Below are positions 12,191 through 26,379 of a DNA stretch of 64,000 nt, one piece after another (the first letter of the stretch is position 1; the number at the start of each line of letters is the position of its first letter). The position numbers and the translations under genes are program-made. Origin of the DNA: Sycobia sp. Sy_11 (lineage: Eukaryota > Arthropoda > Insecta > Hymenoptera > Epichrysomallidae); contig JACCIC010000211.1 of NCBI GenBank assembly GCA_018907035.1, forward strand, positions 263,501-327,500, written 5' to 3'. Under the pieces are notes generated by a model that was not told where the DNA came from, searched no databases, and saw only the letters and a program-made list of their open reading frames with translations.

Positions 12191-12830
12191 ATTGTCTCTC
12201 CACCTAGTCCCCCTGAAATCAGCTCGCGCGCGAAACATTAAATTGAAAATTCACATCCCTCCCCTCTCACATCTCCACCCATCCAGACGACGGATGGGAC
12301 AATTAACCGGTCGGCTCTCGCGCGCGTCATCGTCCCCGTCGTCGCCAACGTCGCCACATACCGTCGCCTCATCTCATCCAGCTTCTGCTCCTGCCTCCCT
12401 CAACCGCTCTGCAATATTTATTTCGATAAATGAAAATGGACGTAAAGACGTGCGTGCGCGCGCGCGCGCCCGCGCGTCTCAACGCGCGAGAAGAAGAAGA
12501 AGAAGGAGGAGGAGGAGGAGGAGGGGGAGGATGTGGGTCTGGCAGGTGGCGCGGAGCTTATCGGCGGTGGCGCGGGTCTGCAGGGCCCCGCTGTCGGCGG
12601 GGGCGCATCCGGTGCCGCTGTCTTTTCCCCTTTCGCTCCTTGACGTGAGCGTGTCACCTCTTTCTCGACTTTTTTCGTCTGGCGCGCGGTCTCGAAGATT
12701 ACGTCGGCGCGCGTGCGGTTGACGGGCTTATGCGAGTCGGGATCCCGTCCCTCCCTCCCGCCTTTCCACCCGCCCGTTGCCCCACGTCAGGGGTAGCGCG
12801 GAGTGACAATGTGCCTCTGCGTCGTTCTTT
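12191..12830. other. CpG-rich island with CG and GAA/GGA repeats
   Basis: Contains an alternating CG run (about 12454-12468) and a purine tract of agaagaaga/ggagga units (about 12488-12531). The overlapping 176-codon frame encodes poly-Arg from these repeats and is not a credible protein. Candidate regulatory DNA only. Confidence 0.4.
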
Positions 12831-12860
12831 TTGTTCTGTTTTTTGTTCGGTGTGCCATTG

Positions 12861-12882
12861 TTTTTTTTTTTTTTTTTTTTTT
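12861..12882. repeat. poly(T), 22 bp
   Basis: 22 consecutive T on the plus strand (poly-A on the transcribed sense). It could be a retroposon tail, but no retroposon body or target-site duplication is recognised next to it. Confidence 0.95.
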
Positions 12883-13468
12883 AAAGGGCGAGGGAACTAT
12901 ATTTCTTGATGACTACTATATGTAAGATCAAGGTTATCGAGACACTGTATGTCGGGTGTAATTCTATAAAATTAAGCGTATTTATTCAAAAGTCTAATAG
13001 CGCAATTCTATGCAAGAAAACCTTATAGTTAGAAATTCGTTACAGAGATAATCAGTATATTATTTTTTTCAATTTCTCAATATTTTTGTTGCAAATCCCA
13101 TAGAATATCGTTAACGGAAGAACATGGTTTCTTATAGGAAATATTCTAGTAGTTAGTCTCGTTATAAAAGTTATAAGTATTACATTGACGTTTCAATATC
13201 AACAATACATTGTTGTTATAGTTATATTTAATTTAATGCAATTTATTTGGTAATGAGAAAAATATTTATTAATATTAAATATCTAGAAAAATTGCCTGCT
13301 CAAGTCAATCAATACATTTGATTACACATTTGTTAACAATATAGCAAAAGTAAATTTTCATGAAAATTATTCTCGGAATAAAATGTGTATGAAGATTGCT
13401 TTTAACTTCGAGAATGGACAACTGACAACTGAAAATCACCTTATTCTGGGTGGCCTATAACTCCAAGA

Positions 13469-13897
13469 ATGGACGAGGAGCTCGCACCAAACAATTTTTG
13501 TTTTTTCGGAATTTCGTCACTATGTCTGGTCATTTTTCGACCTATCGAGATGTCTGAAACATCATGTAGTTCAATTCAGTGGAGCTTATTCAAAGATGTG
13601 CGCATGAAACAAGTTGCAATACAAATTGTCTTTGTAAACCTTTTCCCACCGGTGACCCACCGAGCGTTTACCTCCAATTTTTCTCGAGCCGTACCATCGA
13701 AGGAACGAATTACTCAGAGATCAATTGACCTGGCAGCCTGCGCGATTTTGTTTTATTTGGTTGCTTATGAGAAAGCGGAATGGAATGAAATAGTTTGCGA
13801 ACTGTCTAGAGGAGATGTGAGAAGAATTGTTCGAAGGGCTGCAAACTATGAGAGAAACAAGATGGGGAATTTGAAAACTGTTTCAAACAATGGATGA
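13469..13897 (+). other. unrecognised 142-codon open frame
   Basis: An ATG-to-stop frame free of simple repeats, antisense to Ddr in intron 3. The product starts MDEELAPNNFCFFGISSL and ends near GNLKTVSNNG. It is mixed in composition, with an Arg/Glu-rich C-terminal third (for example CELSRGDVRRIVRRAANYER). No family is recognised and no flanking promoter, splice sites or poly-A signal could be identified. It could be a decayed mobile-element fragment, a nested single-exon gene or chance. It is listed because it is the longest frame in the window not explained by repeats or by GC-rich shadowing. Confidence 0.15.
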
Positions 13898-14079
13898 GGC
13901 GAATCTGGAAGTATATTAGAGCCAATCGACATTACTTTGAAAGCTATCACTATTTGGCATGAAAGCAGTGATTAGGAAAGATGATAAATAAAATGACATT
14001 TCCGCTACTTCTGTTCATACCACGTCGTATTGATTCTGTATACGACTGTTTGCCATGTATTGCTCTGAACCTGTCGAGG

Positions 14080-14412
14080 ATTTTTCTCACACGCGTGTAG
14101 TTACGCTCGCGCGCGGACACACACACACACACACGCGCACACACACATGCTACACCACCGGGCCTGTCACTCCTCTCAGCCCGCGCCATTCCAGCACGCC
14201 CCGGTCGTCCCATTAAAACCTATATAGAAGAAGGGAAAAATCCGAAGGAGCAGTGGGGAGAGAATCGGCAGGACGCGCTACTGCCGCGTTACTGCACGTA
14301 TCCTAATCGCCGCGTCGTTCGCGCGCGAAGGTGGATAGAGGAGGCACATTCCGCGCACGTCGCGAGTCTCGTCTCTCGAACAAGGGCCTCTCTCTTTCAC
14401 TTCTTCTGCCCT

Positions 14413-14468
<56 letters not shown>

Positions 14469-15080
14469 TTCGCGCGCGCTCTCGCTCTCGTTCCCCCTTC
14501 ATTCTCGCCTATCGTTCGGCCGCGGATTACACGCGGGCGGGCCATCTGTATTCAGGCCGCGAGCGGGGCGGCCTTCCTCTTGCATCGGTCGCGCGTTCCG
14601 TTGCACCCCCCCCCCCGGCCACCTCGGCCGAGACGACGTCCCGCGCCCGCGTCCAAGTATCGCCACCGGCCCCCGCTGCACAGAGCGCCGGTTTAACGAC
14701 CGCGCGATCCTCGACGCCGGGATTATGGGCTGTCGATCCGAAGTCGACTCTTGCCTGTCGTCGGCGCCTTGCCCACCCCCCCCCCACCCCGCCACTCGGC
14801 CCTCGTTCCTCCGGGACTCCGCCGAGCTCCTTTTTCCGTCAACCATCGCGCCGGAGCAGTTTTACAGGCGGAGCGCGCGATCGCGCGGCGTCTCGATCGT
14901 TTCGAGGAGGGAGAAGAGAAGAGGAAATGGGTCTTGGGAACTTTTGAGATTGCGCCGAATTGCGTGCGCGGATCCGGCTTTTTCGAGCATCGGAATGGCT
15001 CGGCAATGTCGGAGAACTTGGCGCGCTTGCAATTGGGCGGGAGGGGCGGAGCTTTTGTGAAAGATACGCTCGGTTATGCG
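14080..15080. other. CpG-rich island with CT repeat
   Basis: GC-rich intron segment with an AC run (14117-14147), a CT tract (14419-14464) and C-runs (about 14607-14618 and 14778-14787). Overlapping open frames on both strands have no recognisable domain. Confidence 0.4.
14419..14464. repeat. (CT)n microsatellite
   Basis: About 46 bp of CT on the plus strand, GA in the Ddr sense. Confidence 0.97.
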
Positions 15081-15724
15081 AGACGACTTTTGGAGAGCAC
15101 TTAAAATGGGGAATTTATAATGCAATAATTCAGTCAAACGATAACAATAATGCTGTATTTTTCAAAATATTTCCGTTTATTGGCTTTCAAGTCGATGTTT
15201 CGAGGTTGAAATAAGAGATTGTTTCTCTTATAAATATTGTTTTCGATGAAGAAACTTTTGATATAAAATTTTTTTTCTTCATCAATGGAGAAAAGATTGT
15301 TCATTGACGTGATTTGGTTTATCTACATATATACTGAACGTTCTAGTAGTAAATATTGGGGATTATTCCTAAAAAGAAAATCTATAATGAAAAATGAAAC
15401 CTAAAACCAGTGCAAATTGAACATTTGAAAGATCTTGCACCGAGCGGTTCTATGGCATTCCTGCTATTCAAGATTAAGAGAAACTGCTTGGGGAAACAAT
15501 TGGTGAAACGATAAAAGAAACCAAAATCTAAATAGTGCCGAAATTCAGTGGGAATCCGCGTCACGCTTTAGATCCATCCGTTTGTCCCTGTTCTTTCACT
15601 ATTCCGTATAAATTAAAATTCACGCGAGAAACTCCTTATTAGACAAAGTGAATATCCGCACGCCTGGCGCTATACCCTCAAACAGCAATTGTGCCCAAGA
15701 ATGTTTATCATATAAAAATCTTTG

Positions 15725-15728
<4 letters not shown>

Positions 15729-15774
<46 letters not shown>
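15729..15774. repeat. (TA)n microsatellite
   Basis: About 46 bp of pure TA. Confidence 0.97.
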
Positions 15775-15777
<3 letters not shown>

Positions 15778-16139
15778 TATCGAAAATTAACTACAAAAGA
15801 TCGTTTCAGAATTTTCTACATAATATTTTTGACTTTATTTACTTTCATTTTTTTTTTTTTTAAGATTATGTTAATATACAGAGGTGCAGTTTATTAAAGA
15901 AATAAGTACAATAATTATTCTATCCCGTGGTTATTCTTTCACACGTTTTTAATATTCGCGGTCCAAGGAAAATTACGAATCCTCATTGGATCGCGTAAGG
16001 ATCCTCCGAAACGAGAACCAAAAAAACATCGACACTTGCAAAATTATCGATTTGTGACAGCGCGAACGAGCGCAAGACTCATCAATTCGTATACAATTTA
16101 ATATACTAAGTTCAATTCGTATACATCGGTCAATATTAC

Positions 16140-17060
16140 CATGTCCGAACCAGGTACGGTGGTTAATTACGGATCCATTTACGCTCCCTCCTCCACTCCC
16201 TCCTATTATAAAGCGAGCATTCATTCGTACCGACCGTCCGTGCGCCGCCGCCTTGCTCGGTCGTTTTTTCAGATTACATATGCACGCCACATTATCCTAT
16301 TGCGTGAGCGCGCGCGCGCGCGCGACACCGCTGATGTACGAGTACTCTCATTTGCCGTCGCCGCCGCCGCCGCCGCCGGCAGGGTGGTGGTGAACAAGGG
16401 CTTATCCCGCCCTCATACGTGTATCACGTGCATAATAATACGTCCGATTTCATTCGCCGTTCGCGCGATAATGATTATTATTTATCGCGAGCTTTCGTGC
16501 TTATGCAGAGTAAATACGGGGAGAATGAACTGGTCGAGGAACGGTTGCGGGCGGTGCAAGAAGGGGTTTCGCCGGTTTCGGGTAGATGCTGGTATGCGAT
16601 AATATGTTTCCAATGTAACAATACCATTCTGAATAATATAATAATCTCGATGTGTTCAATGAACTCGTATTTAGACCCAAGATATTAGGCCGTAATGCAT
16701 GTACTTTGCACATCATCCGAAGACTTTATGGAGACTGTAATTCCATGTCATAGCAATAAAATATGGTAAATATAATCAAAATTACCTCCGTCTCGAAGAA
16801 TTATAAATTACAAATTAGTCTTAAAGCAAGTCTATCAATCTTAAAAAGAATTTTTACGTGCAAATGAAGGACCAGAAAAGGCTTTCAAGGATCACAGACG
16901 TATATCAGAACGAAGCGCGCGGATTAGCCGAGTACCGGGCAAAAGCGGATTCGACGGGTGATTAAAGCGATGGAATTACAATTTGGATCGTAATTTTTGA
17001 TCCTCGTTTAATCGGCCGCTCGAACCGGGCGGCTCGTTGTTGGCGAGCGACTATTTACCC
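16140..17060. other. mixed GC-rich block with CG and GCC repeats, then TAAT-rich/CpG DNA
   Basis: Contains an alternating CG run (about 16311-16324) and a GCC run (about 16357-16379). From 16,950 to 17,060 ATTA/TAAT motifs are interspersed with CpG-rich sequence, a texture often seen in insect regulatory DNA. No binding site is established. Confidence 0.3.
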
Positions 17061-18355
17061 GGGCAAGTTGGAAATCATCGTATATTACGTTCAATTTCAC
17101 GTTTACAAAGCGACGATTCTCGATGACTTTTCAGCATTCTCAAGCACTTCAGTTATATTTTAATGAAATTTGAAGCATGATTACATGGAAAGTAAATGAG
17201 CAAAATTTCAATAAAAACAAATCTTTACATTAATAAAATAACATTATTTTATATTGTATTCCCACATTGAATTTAACTAGCGTGCAATTGAAAGAAAGAA
17301 ATTGTTAATCGTATGTATTTAACAATGTTAAAATTATACACAACGCACACATGCATAAATACACCGTAATCCATTGTTATCAAATTGAAAAGAGCGGGCA
17401 CAAATAACACATCTGGGGGAAAATTCGCGTAATAAAAGTCACGGAATTGATCTGTGCCCACTTCAAAACTTCGGAAGCCCCGATAAAATCTACACCCTAC
17501 CCAGCCGTCCACTATCCAATTATAACAGTGAAGAGCGAGAAAGAGAGCAAACCAAGTCCGTACTGGTGTATATGGGCCGATAGACGGATAAAAGAAAATT
17601 AATTCCGCGCGAACGCGGGGAAGCCGCGCTTGAGGGCCGCTCTTTTGCCTCGAATATAAGCCGGCACTCGCACGCCAGGCCCTAGACATACATACTATAT
17701 ATACATATAAATTTGACTCACGGACAAGGGCTATCGCCCCCGCACTCCACCCGTGCATTTACTTCATACCCTCTTCTTTCACTCCCCCCCTTTCTCTCTT
17801 TTACTCCCCCGGCCGCCTGTATAGCCATCGATCGACGAACCCTTGGATGGGCCGCATCCACACCCCTTGTACTCTTACGTGTATACATCGTCCGTGCCGA
17901 CCGCTAATATCACCCCCCCCCTCCACCTCTCTCACTCGCCGCGTGCTGCTCCCGCCGCCGTCAAATCGGACTAATGGACTTTATGAGCCGGAAACCGAAG
18001 ACCGCGCTGATTTTTCAGTCTGGCGCCCTTCTCGTGTAAAAGTTTTCTGCGCCTCTTATTTTGCGCCGTCCCTTATCTCTCTCTCTGTCTCTCTCTCTAC
18101 TTTTTTTCGCTTTCCTTCTCTTGCTTTTTCATCGCGGATATTGAGGTGTGACGCGACGAGTCACGAGTGCACGCGTATCTTAATTGAGCAAAACCTGTTG
18201 GACGCGGCATTATCGCGTACATTACATACTATATTATGCGAAATAAGAATATTAAATGTTTGCTTATCGGCTTCGGTTATTGCGGAACAATGTTTCCGAA
18301 ATGAAGATCTATGTAAATTGTTCGATTTCTTAATTTTTGCTTATTGCTATTTTAT

Positions 18356-18358
<3 letters not shown>

Positions 18359-18413
<55 letters not shown>
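18359..18413. repeat. (TA)n microsatellite
   Basis: 55 bp of pure TA. Confidence 0.97.
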
Positions 18414-19494
18414 CAGTAATGTTTCGTTATTTATTATTGATAAACTTAATGGCCCCGATTTATTTTATTTAGCTACCGAATTCGCATCTTCATATCTTAT
18501 TATTTTACTTAACTTATACGTTAAATCTTTAATTATAAAACAACTTGTATATACTGGAAGTGCGCCAATGATGATTTATTCCGATATTATGAATATATAG
18601 ATTTTACAAAGTACTTTGCTATAAGCGTATTTCTTTATCTCGTTCAATATATCAGAGCTGCCTGCAAAGGCAAACGTTCCAAGCGTACAAACGTTGCAAT
18701 TATAAATAAAAATATTTTCGCCACTTTTTTCAGAGCATTATTATGACGGGCACTCGTTCATAAGTTGACTGTTCTCGTAACTTTTGGCTATTTGTTTTGA
18801 ATTCTTGTTCGCCGCATGATTATAATTCGTTGGTTCTATTATTTTTTTCCTATAACCATGTTCCTAAAAAGAAAGCTTTTTTTAGATATCTATTCATGTA
18901 CCATTTTTGTAATCGCCTTTACTGCAGTTTCGCGTGCAAGCTTGTCGTTAAAATAACTTTTTTTTTGAACATCTAATGTAAAATTAATGTAAGTTTCTTT
19001 TTTAGCAAGAAACTAAATTCTTATATAAAATGTAAAAACTAATGCATCATCGATCTCTGCACGGCTTCAAGAATAAGCAAGCATCGGCTACGATCTCCGT
19101 CATTTCTCGATTTCGCGCTTCTCGAATATCGAGCGTAGCACCAGTCGTATTCGATCGACGAACTGTTGCCGAACATCAGAGGAGCTGAGGTACGAAAATT
19201 CCTTACTCGCATAAACGATGGGCATTGTTGTATTCTATACTATAAGTCTTTTTTTTTATTTCACAGATCCCAGAGCAAATATCACAGTTCCCTTCCAATT
19301 TCTCCGGCATATATAGCACAGAAGTTATTGGTCCACACCTGTTGCGTATCGCTGATTTTTCTGAAACAATATCACTGGCTAGTGTCGAATATCCTCTCAA
19401 TCTTCGAAATCCAGATCACATGCGCAATTCACAGTGTGATATTACAGGTCCATCGAGAAACCCCTCGATATTTTCGGCTTCCTCGGTTCTGCAT

Positions 19495-19496
<2 letters not shown>

Positions 19497-19557
<61 letters not shown>
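19497..19557. repeat. (TA)n microsatellite
   Basis: 61 bp of pure TA, among the longest TA tracts in the window. Confidence 0.97.
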
Positions 19558-19562
<5 letters not shown>

Positions 19563-20639
19563 CTGACGGACGTGCGGTTCGGATCAGAACCCAAAAAAAA
19601 GAGAAATAAATAAAAATGCTCGGGAAAAGGGGGCGCACGCTCGTATCTAAAAATAAAAATGGCCCTCGACTGTGTACTTTTGACCACCGTGACGTGCCTC
19701 GCTTACCGAGCAGCAACGAGCCACCGAGCTGTCACTCGTACTGCGCTTTGAGGGGCGGGTCTTAGCGACATATCCGGTACATATATACCGATGCATACGT
19801 GCACAAATATATATATACATATACATATAGGTGTGCGTGAGCGCCCGTATTTGGAGGAAATCTTTTTCGAAATTGGCGCACGCGGATCGGAGTGCCAGGC
19901 ATTCTGGGAAGAAATATTTTTCAAATCCGTACGTACTTATGCGCGTGGAATATACGGAGGTGGCGGCAGTGCCTCAAGGTAATTAATCTGTACCGATGAT
20001 TCGGATTGTATTCTATATGGCAGAGCTTTACAATTACGCGAGACATTAATTTCAATTAAATTTTATTTGTGATTATTATTTATTGTTAAATAACTATGCC
20101 ATTTACAAGGTTACAAGTGGCACATTTAGTATTTAAATACATTTGTAAGCAATGATAATAATTGAAAAATTTCATGATTCTTATGTGAAAATTTGCATTT
20201 AACAGCAGAGAAAGGCACCGAAAAACATCACGAAGTTTATTTAATAATGAAGTTTTTACGGTCTCCTAATAATTCTTTATTACTCATTTTATTAATTACA
20301 TTGGTATAATTAACCTCTGTAATTATTATACTATACCTCAAATAGCGTGCTCCGTGGACATTTTTCATGATATAATTAGCTTAATTAAAATGTAATGAAG
20401 ATTTTCGAATGAATTGATAAAAGAATTGGAATTATCATATACACGGCTTTAAAATATAGTAGATTGTAATATCTTTTAGATCCTGGCAATTATTCTAAAA
20501 GCTATATTCTATATTTTATAAATATACCAAAATCAGAAAAGAATAAGAATATTTTTAGAATTATTAATGTTTTCTTCATGGAGTTCTAGCTATTTTCGCA
20601 TGGTTTTGAGTTAAATCAAAAATTTATTTGGAACTACAT

Positions 20640-21122
20640 AATATTACTATTATACGTGCCGATTCGACCGATGCCTTCGATTCGTACGCAAATCGTTCTC
20701 AATCCTCCGGTAATTTTTCCCGAGCTCTCCTCCCGCGCCGCTTTCTCCGCGAGAAATGGAAGGGAAAAAGTGACATGCCCCAGCGCCGGAATATCCGCAA
20801 AGACGACCCGGTCGATCGTGGCTGACGTTGAGAAGACGAGGCAAAGAAGCGACGGCTAAAGATTCGCTGCTGCGAAGCGTCGCGAGAAAGAAGAGGCCGC
20901 AAAAGAGTCCGTGCGACACTCGGCGCGGCGCCCTCAAAGGAAAACCGCGCCCGAGCTTGCGCCCGCGCGCGGACGGTAATTAAAGCTCTCTCCCTCCCCC
21001 CCTCTCTCTGCTGCTCTTTCTCTAACCGAAGGCGAAGGAGCGGCGATGTTTTTTTTTTTTTTGGTGTAGGCTCCGACGTCGCTCTCTAAATAATAAATAT
21101 AGTTCCTCGCTCGAACACTCAC

Positions 21123-21166
<44 letters not shown>

Positions 21167-21440
21167 CGACGCGACGCCGGCCGCGCGCGGGCCGACGACT
21201 CTCATTAGCCGCACGGAGGGGCCACATTTTCTCCATGTAGCATGTAGGGAGCACGTGCGCGCGCCCGCGCCCTGTGCACCCAGGTCCCGGGAAGAACCGC
21301 CGCAGTCACGGAAGTGGTGGCGCTGCGCCGCCGTCGCGAGAGTCTGTACGATTGCATACACGTAGCGTTATTCTCGATTCCGGCAGCGGATTTTTTTCTC
21401 CTCCCGTCTCGTCTTCCGGGCGTAGCTCAATTCGACATCA
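20640..21440. other. CpG-rich island with TA-GA compound repeat
   Basis: GC-rich block containing a T-run (about 21048-21062) and a TA repeat passing directly into GA (21124-21166). No coding similarity on either strand. Confidence 0.4.
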
Positions 21441-22857
21441 TAAGTATGGAACGGGACTAATCGTCCGGTCGAATTTACGAGGCTTTCAATTTTTTTTTCT
21501 TTTTCGTTTTTTTTTTTTTTTTTTATAGCGCTGCACAAATACGGTCTTTAGTATACACCCGGAGTAATCGTATTTCTTATAAGGCCGTGGCTTAAATCTC
21601 TCTGGGCTTATGGACAGTTTCATCTGTGTCGGTTAAGCGATATCGTGCCGCTGGCTTATTATAGAAGATGCGCGTCTAATCGCGGTTTGATGGATTGCAA
21701 TCGCGACGTTGATGAATTTGAGATTCGATTGCAGTTATATGCGTATTTGATAAGTACTTTTATAATTGTTTGAGAAGAAATTGTCCCAGTACTGGAGCAC
21801 AGATTTTAATTACAAACAAATTATAGCCATAGTTGTAAGTTGTAAGTAAATTCTCATAATTGAAAATACATTCGCTAAATTAATCAATCGGTGAATAAGA
21901 ACAATAGTTTAAAAAATATCATGGAAACTCTAGAATTTCCGATGGGAGGGGAGGGGTGTAGACTTCTACTGAATACGTATCCAGTACTGCAATACAAAAT
22001 AAAGTTAATTAGAAAATTTTTATCGAATATTCTTGGATTCACGGATTGGGAAAACGCGGACAAGTCTCTATTTAGGTAGAGAGATATAGGTGAGGCTTTT
22101 TGTATCTTCCACGATCATAACAGGCTCAATCCGCATCTCAGTCCCCAAAAAATATCATGAAGGTAATGGTTCGAAGTTTGAGAATATTTCAATTGAGCTG
22201 TATGAATGATTTTATGATTATTTCAAGATAAAATGAAAAACGATGGATACAAAAGTAAAAATTCCATTAGCTTGTAAAAAAGTCGAGGATGCAAAATAGA
22301 AATTTCCATTTAAAATACGAAAGTTACTATTTGAATTCCCTTTAAAACTGATGTGGGATTAAAAATCAAGATTCTGAGATTCTTCATTATTTTCCGAACA
22401 AGTAAATGAATTTCATTAAAATCATTAAATAAAAGTTGGAACGTGAACGGTAGAGTTTCTTTTCATTTCATTAAAGGACAGACTATAACTTTTTTAATTT
22501 TAACGCATTCTTAAAACACCGATGAACCGTATAATATATTGAAAAATGGGCATGAAATTATTTTCTCACGTTTATAAAATTAAAGATTTTCTGTACACCT
22601 TAATTAATACTTTTGAAAGGAAAATTTACAGCTACTACTTTACGACTTCCCAACTTGAAGATCAATGTTTATTTATGACTTTTCGAGCAAATGAAGCTGC
22701 GACTGAAGTCGTTATTAGCAGAAGCTTAATATAAATAAGTTACAAACTTGACGAAAGTTTATCAAAGTTTGCGACTCGGTGAGTATAGACAACATTTAAA
22801 CGGGTACTATCTCGTCTTTTCTCTCTCTTCTCTTCTTTCACCACCCTCCCACACTCT

Positions 22858-22860
<3 letters not shown>

Positions 22861-22894
<34 letters not shown>
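22861..22894. repeat. (TC)n microsatellite
   Basis: 34 bp of TC within a pyrimidine-rich stretch. Confidence 0.95.
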
Positions 22895-22905
<11 letters not shown>

Positions 22906-23604
22906 GGCTGTCATTCTCTATATACATATTACTGTAATGGTAAATACGGTATTGGGTAAAATAGCCGAGGAGCAGTCATGAATCGCTCTCCTGATCGACG
23001 ATAAGTGTATGTATCGAAATTGCCGAACTTCGCTTAGGAAACTATTTACCGAGAAATCAGGTAATACAAAGTGAAAAGTTTGTTTTACTTGTAAAGTCTC
23101 GAATGGGAAATGAAACAGTTTCTTTTTTTATTCCTTACTCCGCTAAAGTGCATTAAAAATTCACTTACTGGAAGTTTTACTAACAGTTTCCATTCTTTCA
23201 TATATATCGAAGCTGCTCACCTTCTTCTTGATAAAGAAAAAGTTTTTAATAGAATAGAAAACACTTCTTTATGTTTAATTTAATAATATATTACAAAAAT
23301 TATTCAAAAATTATTCAAAAATTCGATATAAAGTACATCGTAAGATACAACATTTAATAATATCCGAAAAAATATGCTACATGGACCAATCGGCATTGTT
23401 GATAATTTTTTTTTTTAATTTTTGGTAACACTTTGTACTTGTATGCATTTTTATAAATGTTAAGGTTAAGTGTAGACCAGCAACTTCAAGAAAGATCGCT
23501 ATAAAACTTTTTGGGATTTTCGAGGGTTAAAAAATTTTACTAAAAACGTTCTCGAGAAAATGTACTTTTACGCTAAAACGTAGATATGTTTTTAAAGTTT
23601 TGTT

Positions 23605-23606
<2 letters not shown>

Positions 23607-23664
<58 letters not shown>
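23607..23664. repeat. (TA)n microsatellite
   Basis: 58 bp of pure TA. Confidence 0.97.
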
Positions 23665-23669
<5 letters not shown>

Positions 23670-23861
23670 TGTACATGTGTGTTTATAAGTCATGTGTTGA
23701 AGTTCAAAGTTTCCACTTACTTTTATGAGTAGAGCATGAATTTTTTTTATCTTTCATTTAAACTTCATATGTTATTTAAATACACATTTGCATATAAAGT
23801 ATGTGAATACCTCAAGACCTGAATTATTAAGTAGTTCAGTGGATTCTTTGCTTGCAGTAAA

Positions 23862-23863
<2 letters not shown>

Positions 23864-23917
<54 letters not shown>
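23864..23917. repeat. (TA)n microsatellite
   Basis: 54 bp of TA, only 200 bp from the preceding TA tract. Confidence 0.97.
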
Positions 23918-23920
<3 letters not shown>

Positions 23921-24321
23921 CTAAACTACATAGATCACACTGTATTACAGTTTAGGCTGCAGCGCTAATCATTATCCCCAATCCAGCGCGAGCGAGCGTG
24001 ATTGAGGCGGCTTTATCGCCCCCCCCCCCGACCCAACGGTGAAAGCGCACGCGGCGAATATCAACAGTTTAATTCTTCCGCCAAGCGCGAAACGACCGCG
24101 CCCAGGCACCTGTCGGTCCAAAACCGATACTTTTTATCCTCGCAGCACACTCTGGATGTATAATATAGATGGCATATAGAAAAAAAATCAGCGGTGAGGG
24201 GGCTGGAAAGTAAAACTCATTAGGCGACAGGTAGACTTACCGAAACGAGTTCGTTCGGGATTTTTCATCAGAAATTGCACGCACTTATTACACGCATCAA
24301 GGGACAGCCGCGTATTCGGAA

Positions 24322-24325
<4 letters not shown>

Positions 24326-24362
<37 letters not shown>
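24326..24362. repeat. (TA)n microsatellite
   Basis: 37 bp of TA. Confidence 0.95.
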
Positions 24363-24364
<2 letters not shown>

Positions 24365-24682
24365 CACGTTCATATGCGTGCAAAAACCGGTAAGAAAATA
24401 GGATCGGAAGCCATTTGACACGGCTGATTACTCGTTTACCATATAGTGGGAAAAGTCGCTTGGTGTAATGTGCAACGTAGTGAGTTGAGAGAAAGAGGGT
24501 GGGAGGGATAGCGAACCGAGAATATCGAAGGCTTCGCCGATGGTTTGATCTTATTTTTGTTGAAATTCACAGGTGTTTGGTACAACGAGATTTAATAGAC
24601 GTTTCAGCGATGATTTATAATCGGGAGTTGGATGCGATGTAAGCGGTAATGGAGTATTTAAAGATAATATCGAAAAAATATA

Positions 24683-24784
<102 letters not shown>

Positions 24785-25215
24785 TCCGTCGAGATTTATG
24801 ATTAACTGTTGTTAAGATGTAGTTAAAATATAAGCTAGATTTGATCTCGCACTTGAAGTTCCAAGACTAACTTGGATTGCTGGAATAGTTGCTCGAGAAT
24901 TGAGCAACATTGGCAACGCTAATGTCATTTTGCATTCATTAAAAATACTAATTATGTAATTTTACTAAAAAAATACAAATAATCTACACCTCCCCTAAAT
25001 GTCAGAAAAATCGCAATGAAAGAGTTCATCAGGTAACATATAGACGAATATTTTTTTGATTCGTCATTGCGTTACGAGTCTACAGACCGGTCTTATCTGA
25101 GCAAGATAACAGCTCCTATACTGAAAATACAATTATGTAAAATAAAAAAACTTCATTGATATTTATATTTTGTCCAAATTCAGTGACAATTATTATCAAA
25201 ATATCCAGTTTAAAA

Positions 25216-25257
25216 ATTAAATGATAATGGATGGAAATTAAATGATAATTAATGGAA
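25216..25257. repeat. tandem duplication, 21-bp period
   Basis: attaaatgataatggatgga at 25216 recurs at 25237 as attaaatgataattaatgga. Two adjacent near-identical units in AT-rich intron. Confidence 0.85.
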
Positions 25258-26049
25258 ATATTGTTTATGGAATAATGATCAGGATTTTAAATCAAAATTA
25301 TTTTTTATTTTTTACTTGATTTTTGAATTTTTAATAAAACCTGAAAATGATATATATAAGTTACGGTCAAATGAAATTTATATCAAAATTAATTATTTGC
25401 TGGAATTCTTCAATGACGGTAACTTCAAGGAAAAGACGATAGTAATTAAAAAAAACGAATTTGTTTATTAAGGAGCCGAATGGAATTATTTAAGTCAAAA
25501 ATAGATACGTAATGTTTTTTTATCAGAGTGGATGATGAAAGTCGATTTTGAAAACCTATATTTCTCTTTTGAATTAAAAATTTTATTTTAATTGCAATTT
25601 ATTTAAAAATTAGTTTTATTTATTTATTATTATTTTATTTTAGTATGTTTAAGGTCCCTTTTGGTATGAGCGTGCAAGATTCTTCACGAATCCATGCCTC
25701 TCTTATTGGTACCAAGAAAATGCTGGCCAAATTATAGGCTAATTATAATGATAAGATGCAAAAAAGATTGTTCAAACATGCTTTTTTTAATGCTATATGG
25801 ATCAATTAGCTTTGGGAGCAAATGTTGAGGAAGTGTTCGATTAAATTTTTCGCTGGGACAAAGAGTTTGAAAGTTCGGAGCTGATTCTCTTCAGAAACTG
25901 TTTCTATGCATCCTGTTAACACACTGTATGGAGAGTATATTCCATGATGTCATTGAGGCAGCTTTAATCGTAAATTTTTCACTGCATATAATGTACATAT
26001 ATTAATGTAAAAAAGACTATTTGGAATAGTCATTTCACTTGGTGAGGGC

Positions 26050-26052
<3 letters not shown>

Positions 26053-26101
<49 letters not shown>

Positions 26102-26129
26102 GAGAGAGCGAAAGAGAGAGAAAGAGAGA
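26053..26129. repeat. TA then GA compound microsatellite
   Basis: TA repeat (26053-26098) followed directly by an imperfect GA repeat to about 26129. Confidence 0.93.
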
Positions 26130-26379
26130 TCCACGACTCGAGGAGGCTCTACACTTGAGAAAATGAAGTAGCGCAAGAAATAAAGCGACGTCATAAAGCT
26201 GGCCTTCGTTAAAATTCATTAAATTCCTCGTTGCTGTATCATTAACAAACTGGCGGGTTGGAGGGGAGGGATTTTAGCAAAAATATCTCTTTTGATGTAT
26301 ACATGTGTGCGTAGGTATGTGTGTGTGTGTGTCTATGTGTCTATGTGTCTTTGTGTCTCATCGAATTAAATCGTTCCCT

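Noticed and set aside
12192..12722. 176-codon plus-strand frame with poly-Arg
   Set aside because: Poly-Arg arises from GAA/GGA and CG simple repeats; the opposite strand gives poly-Ser/Phe. Not a credible protein.
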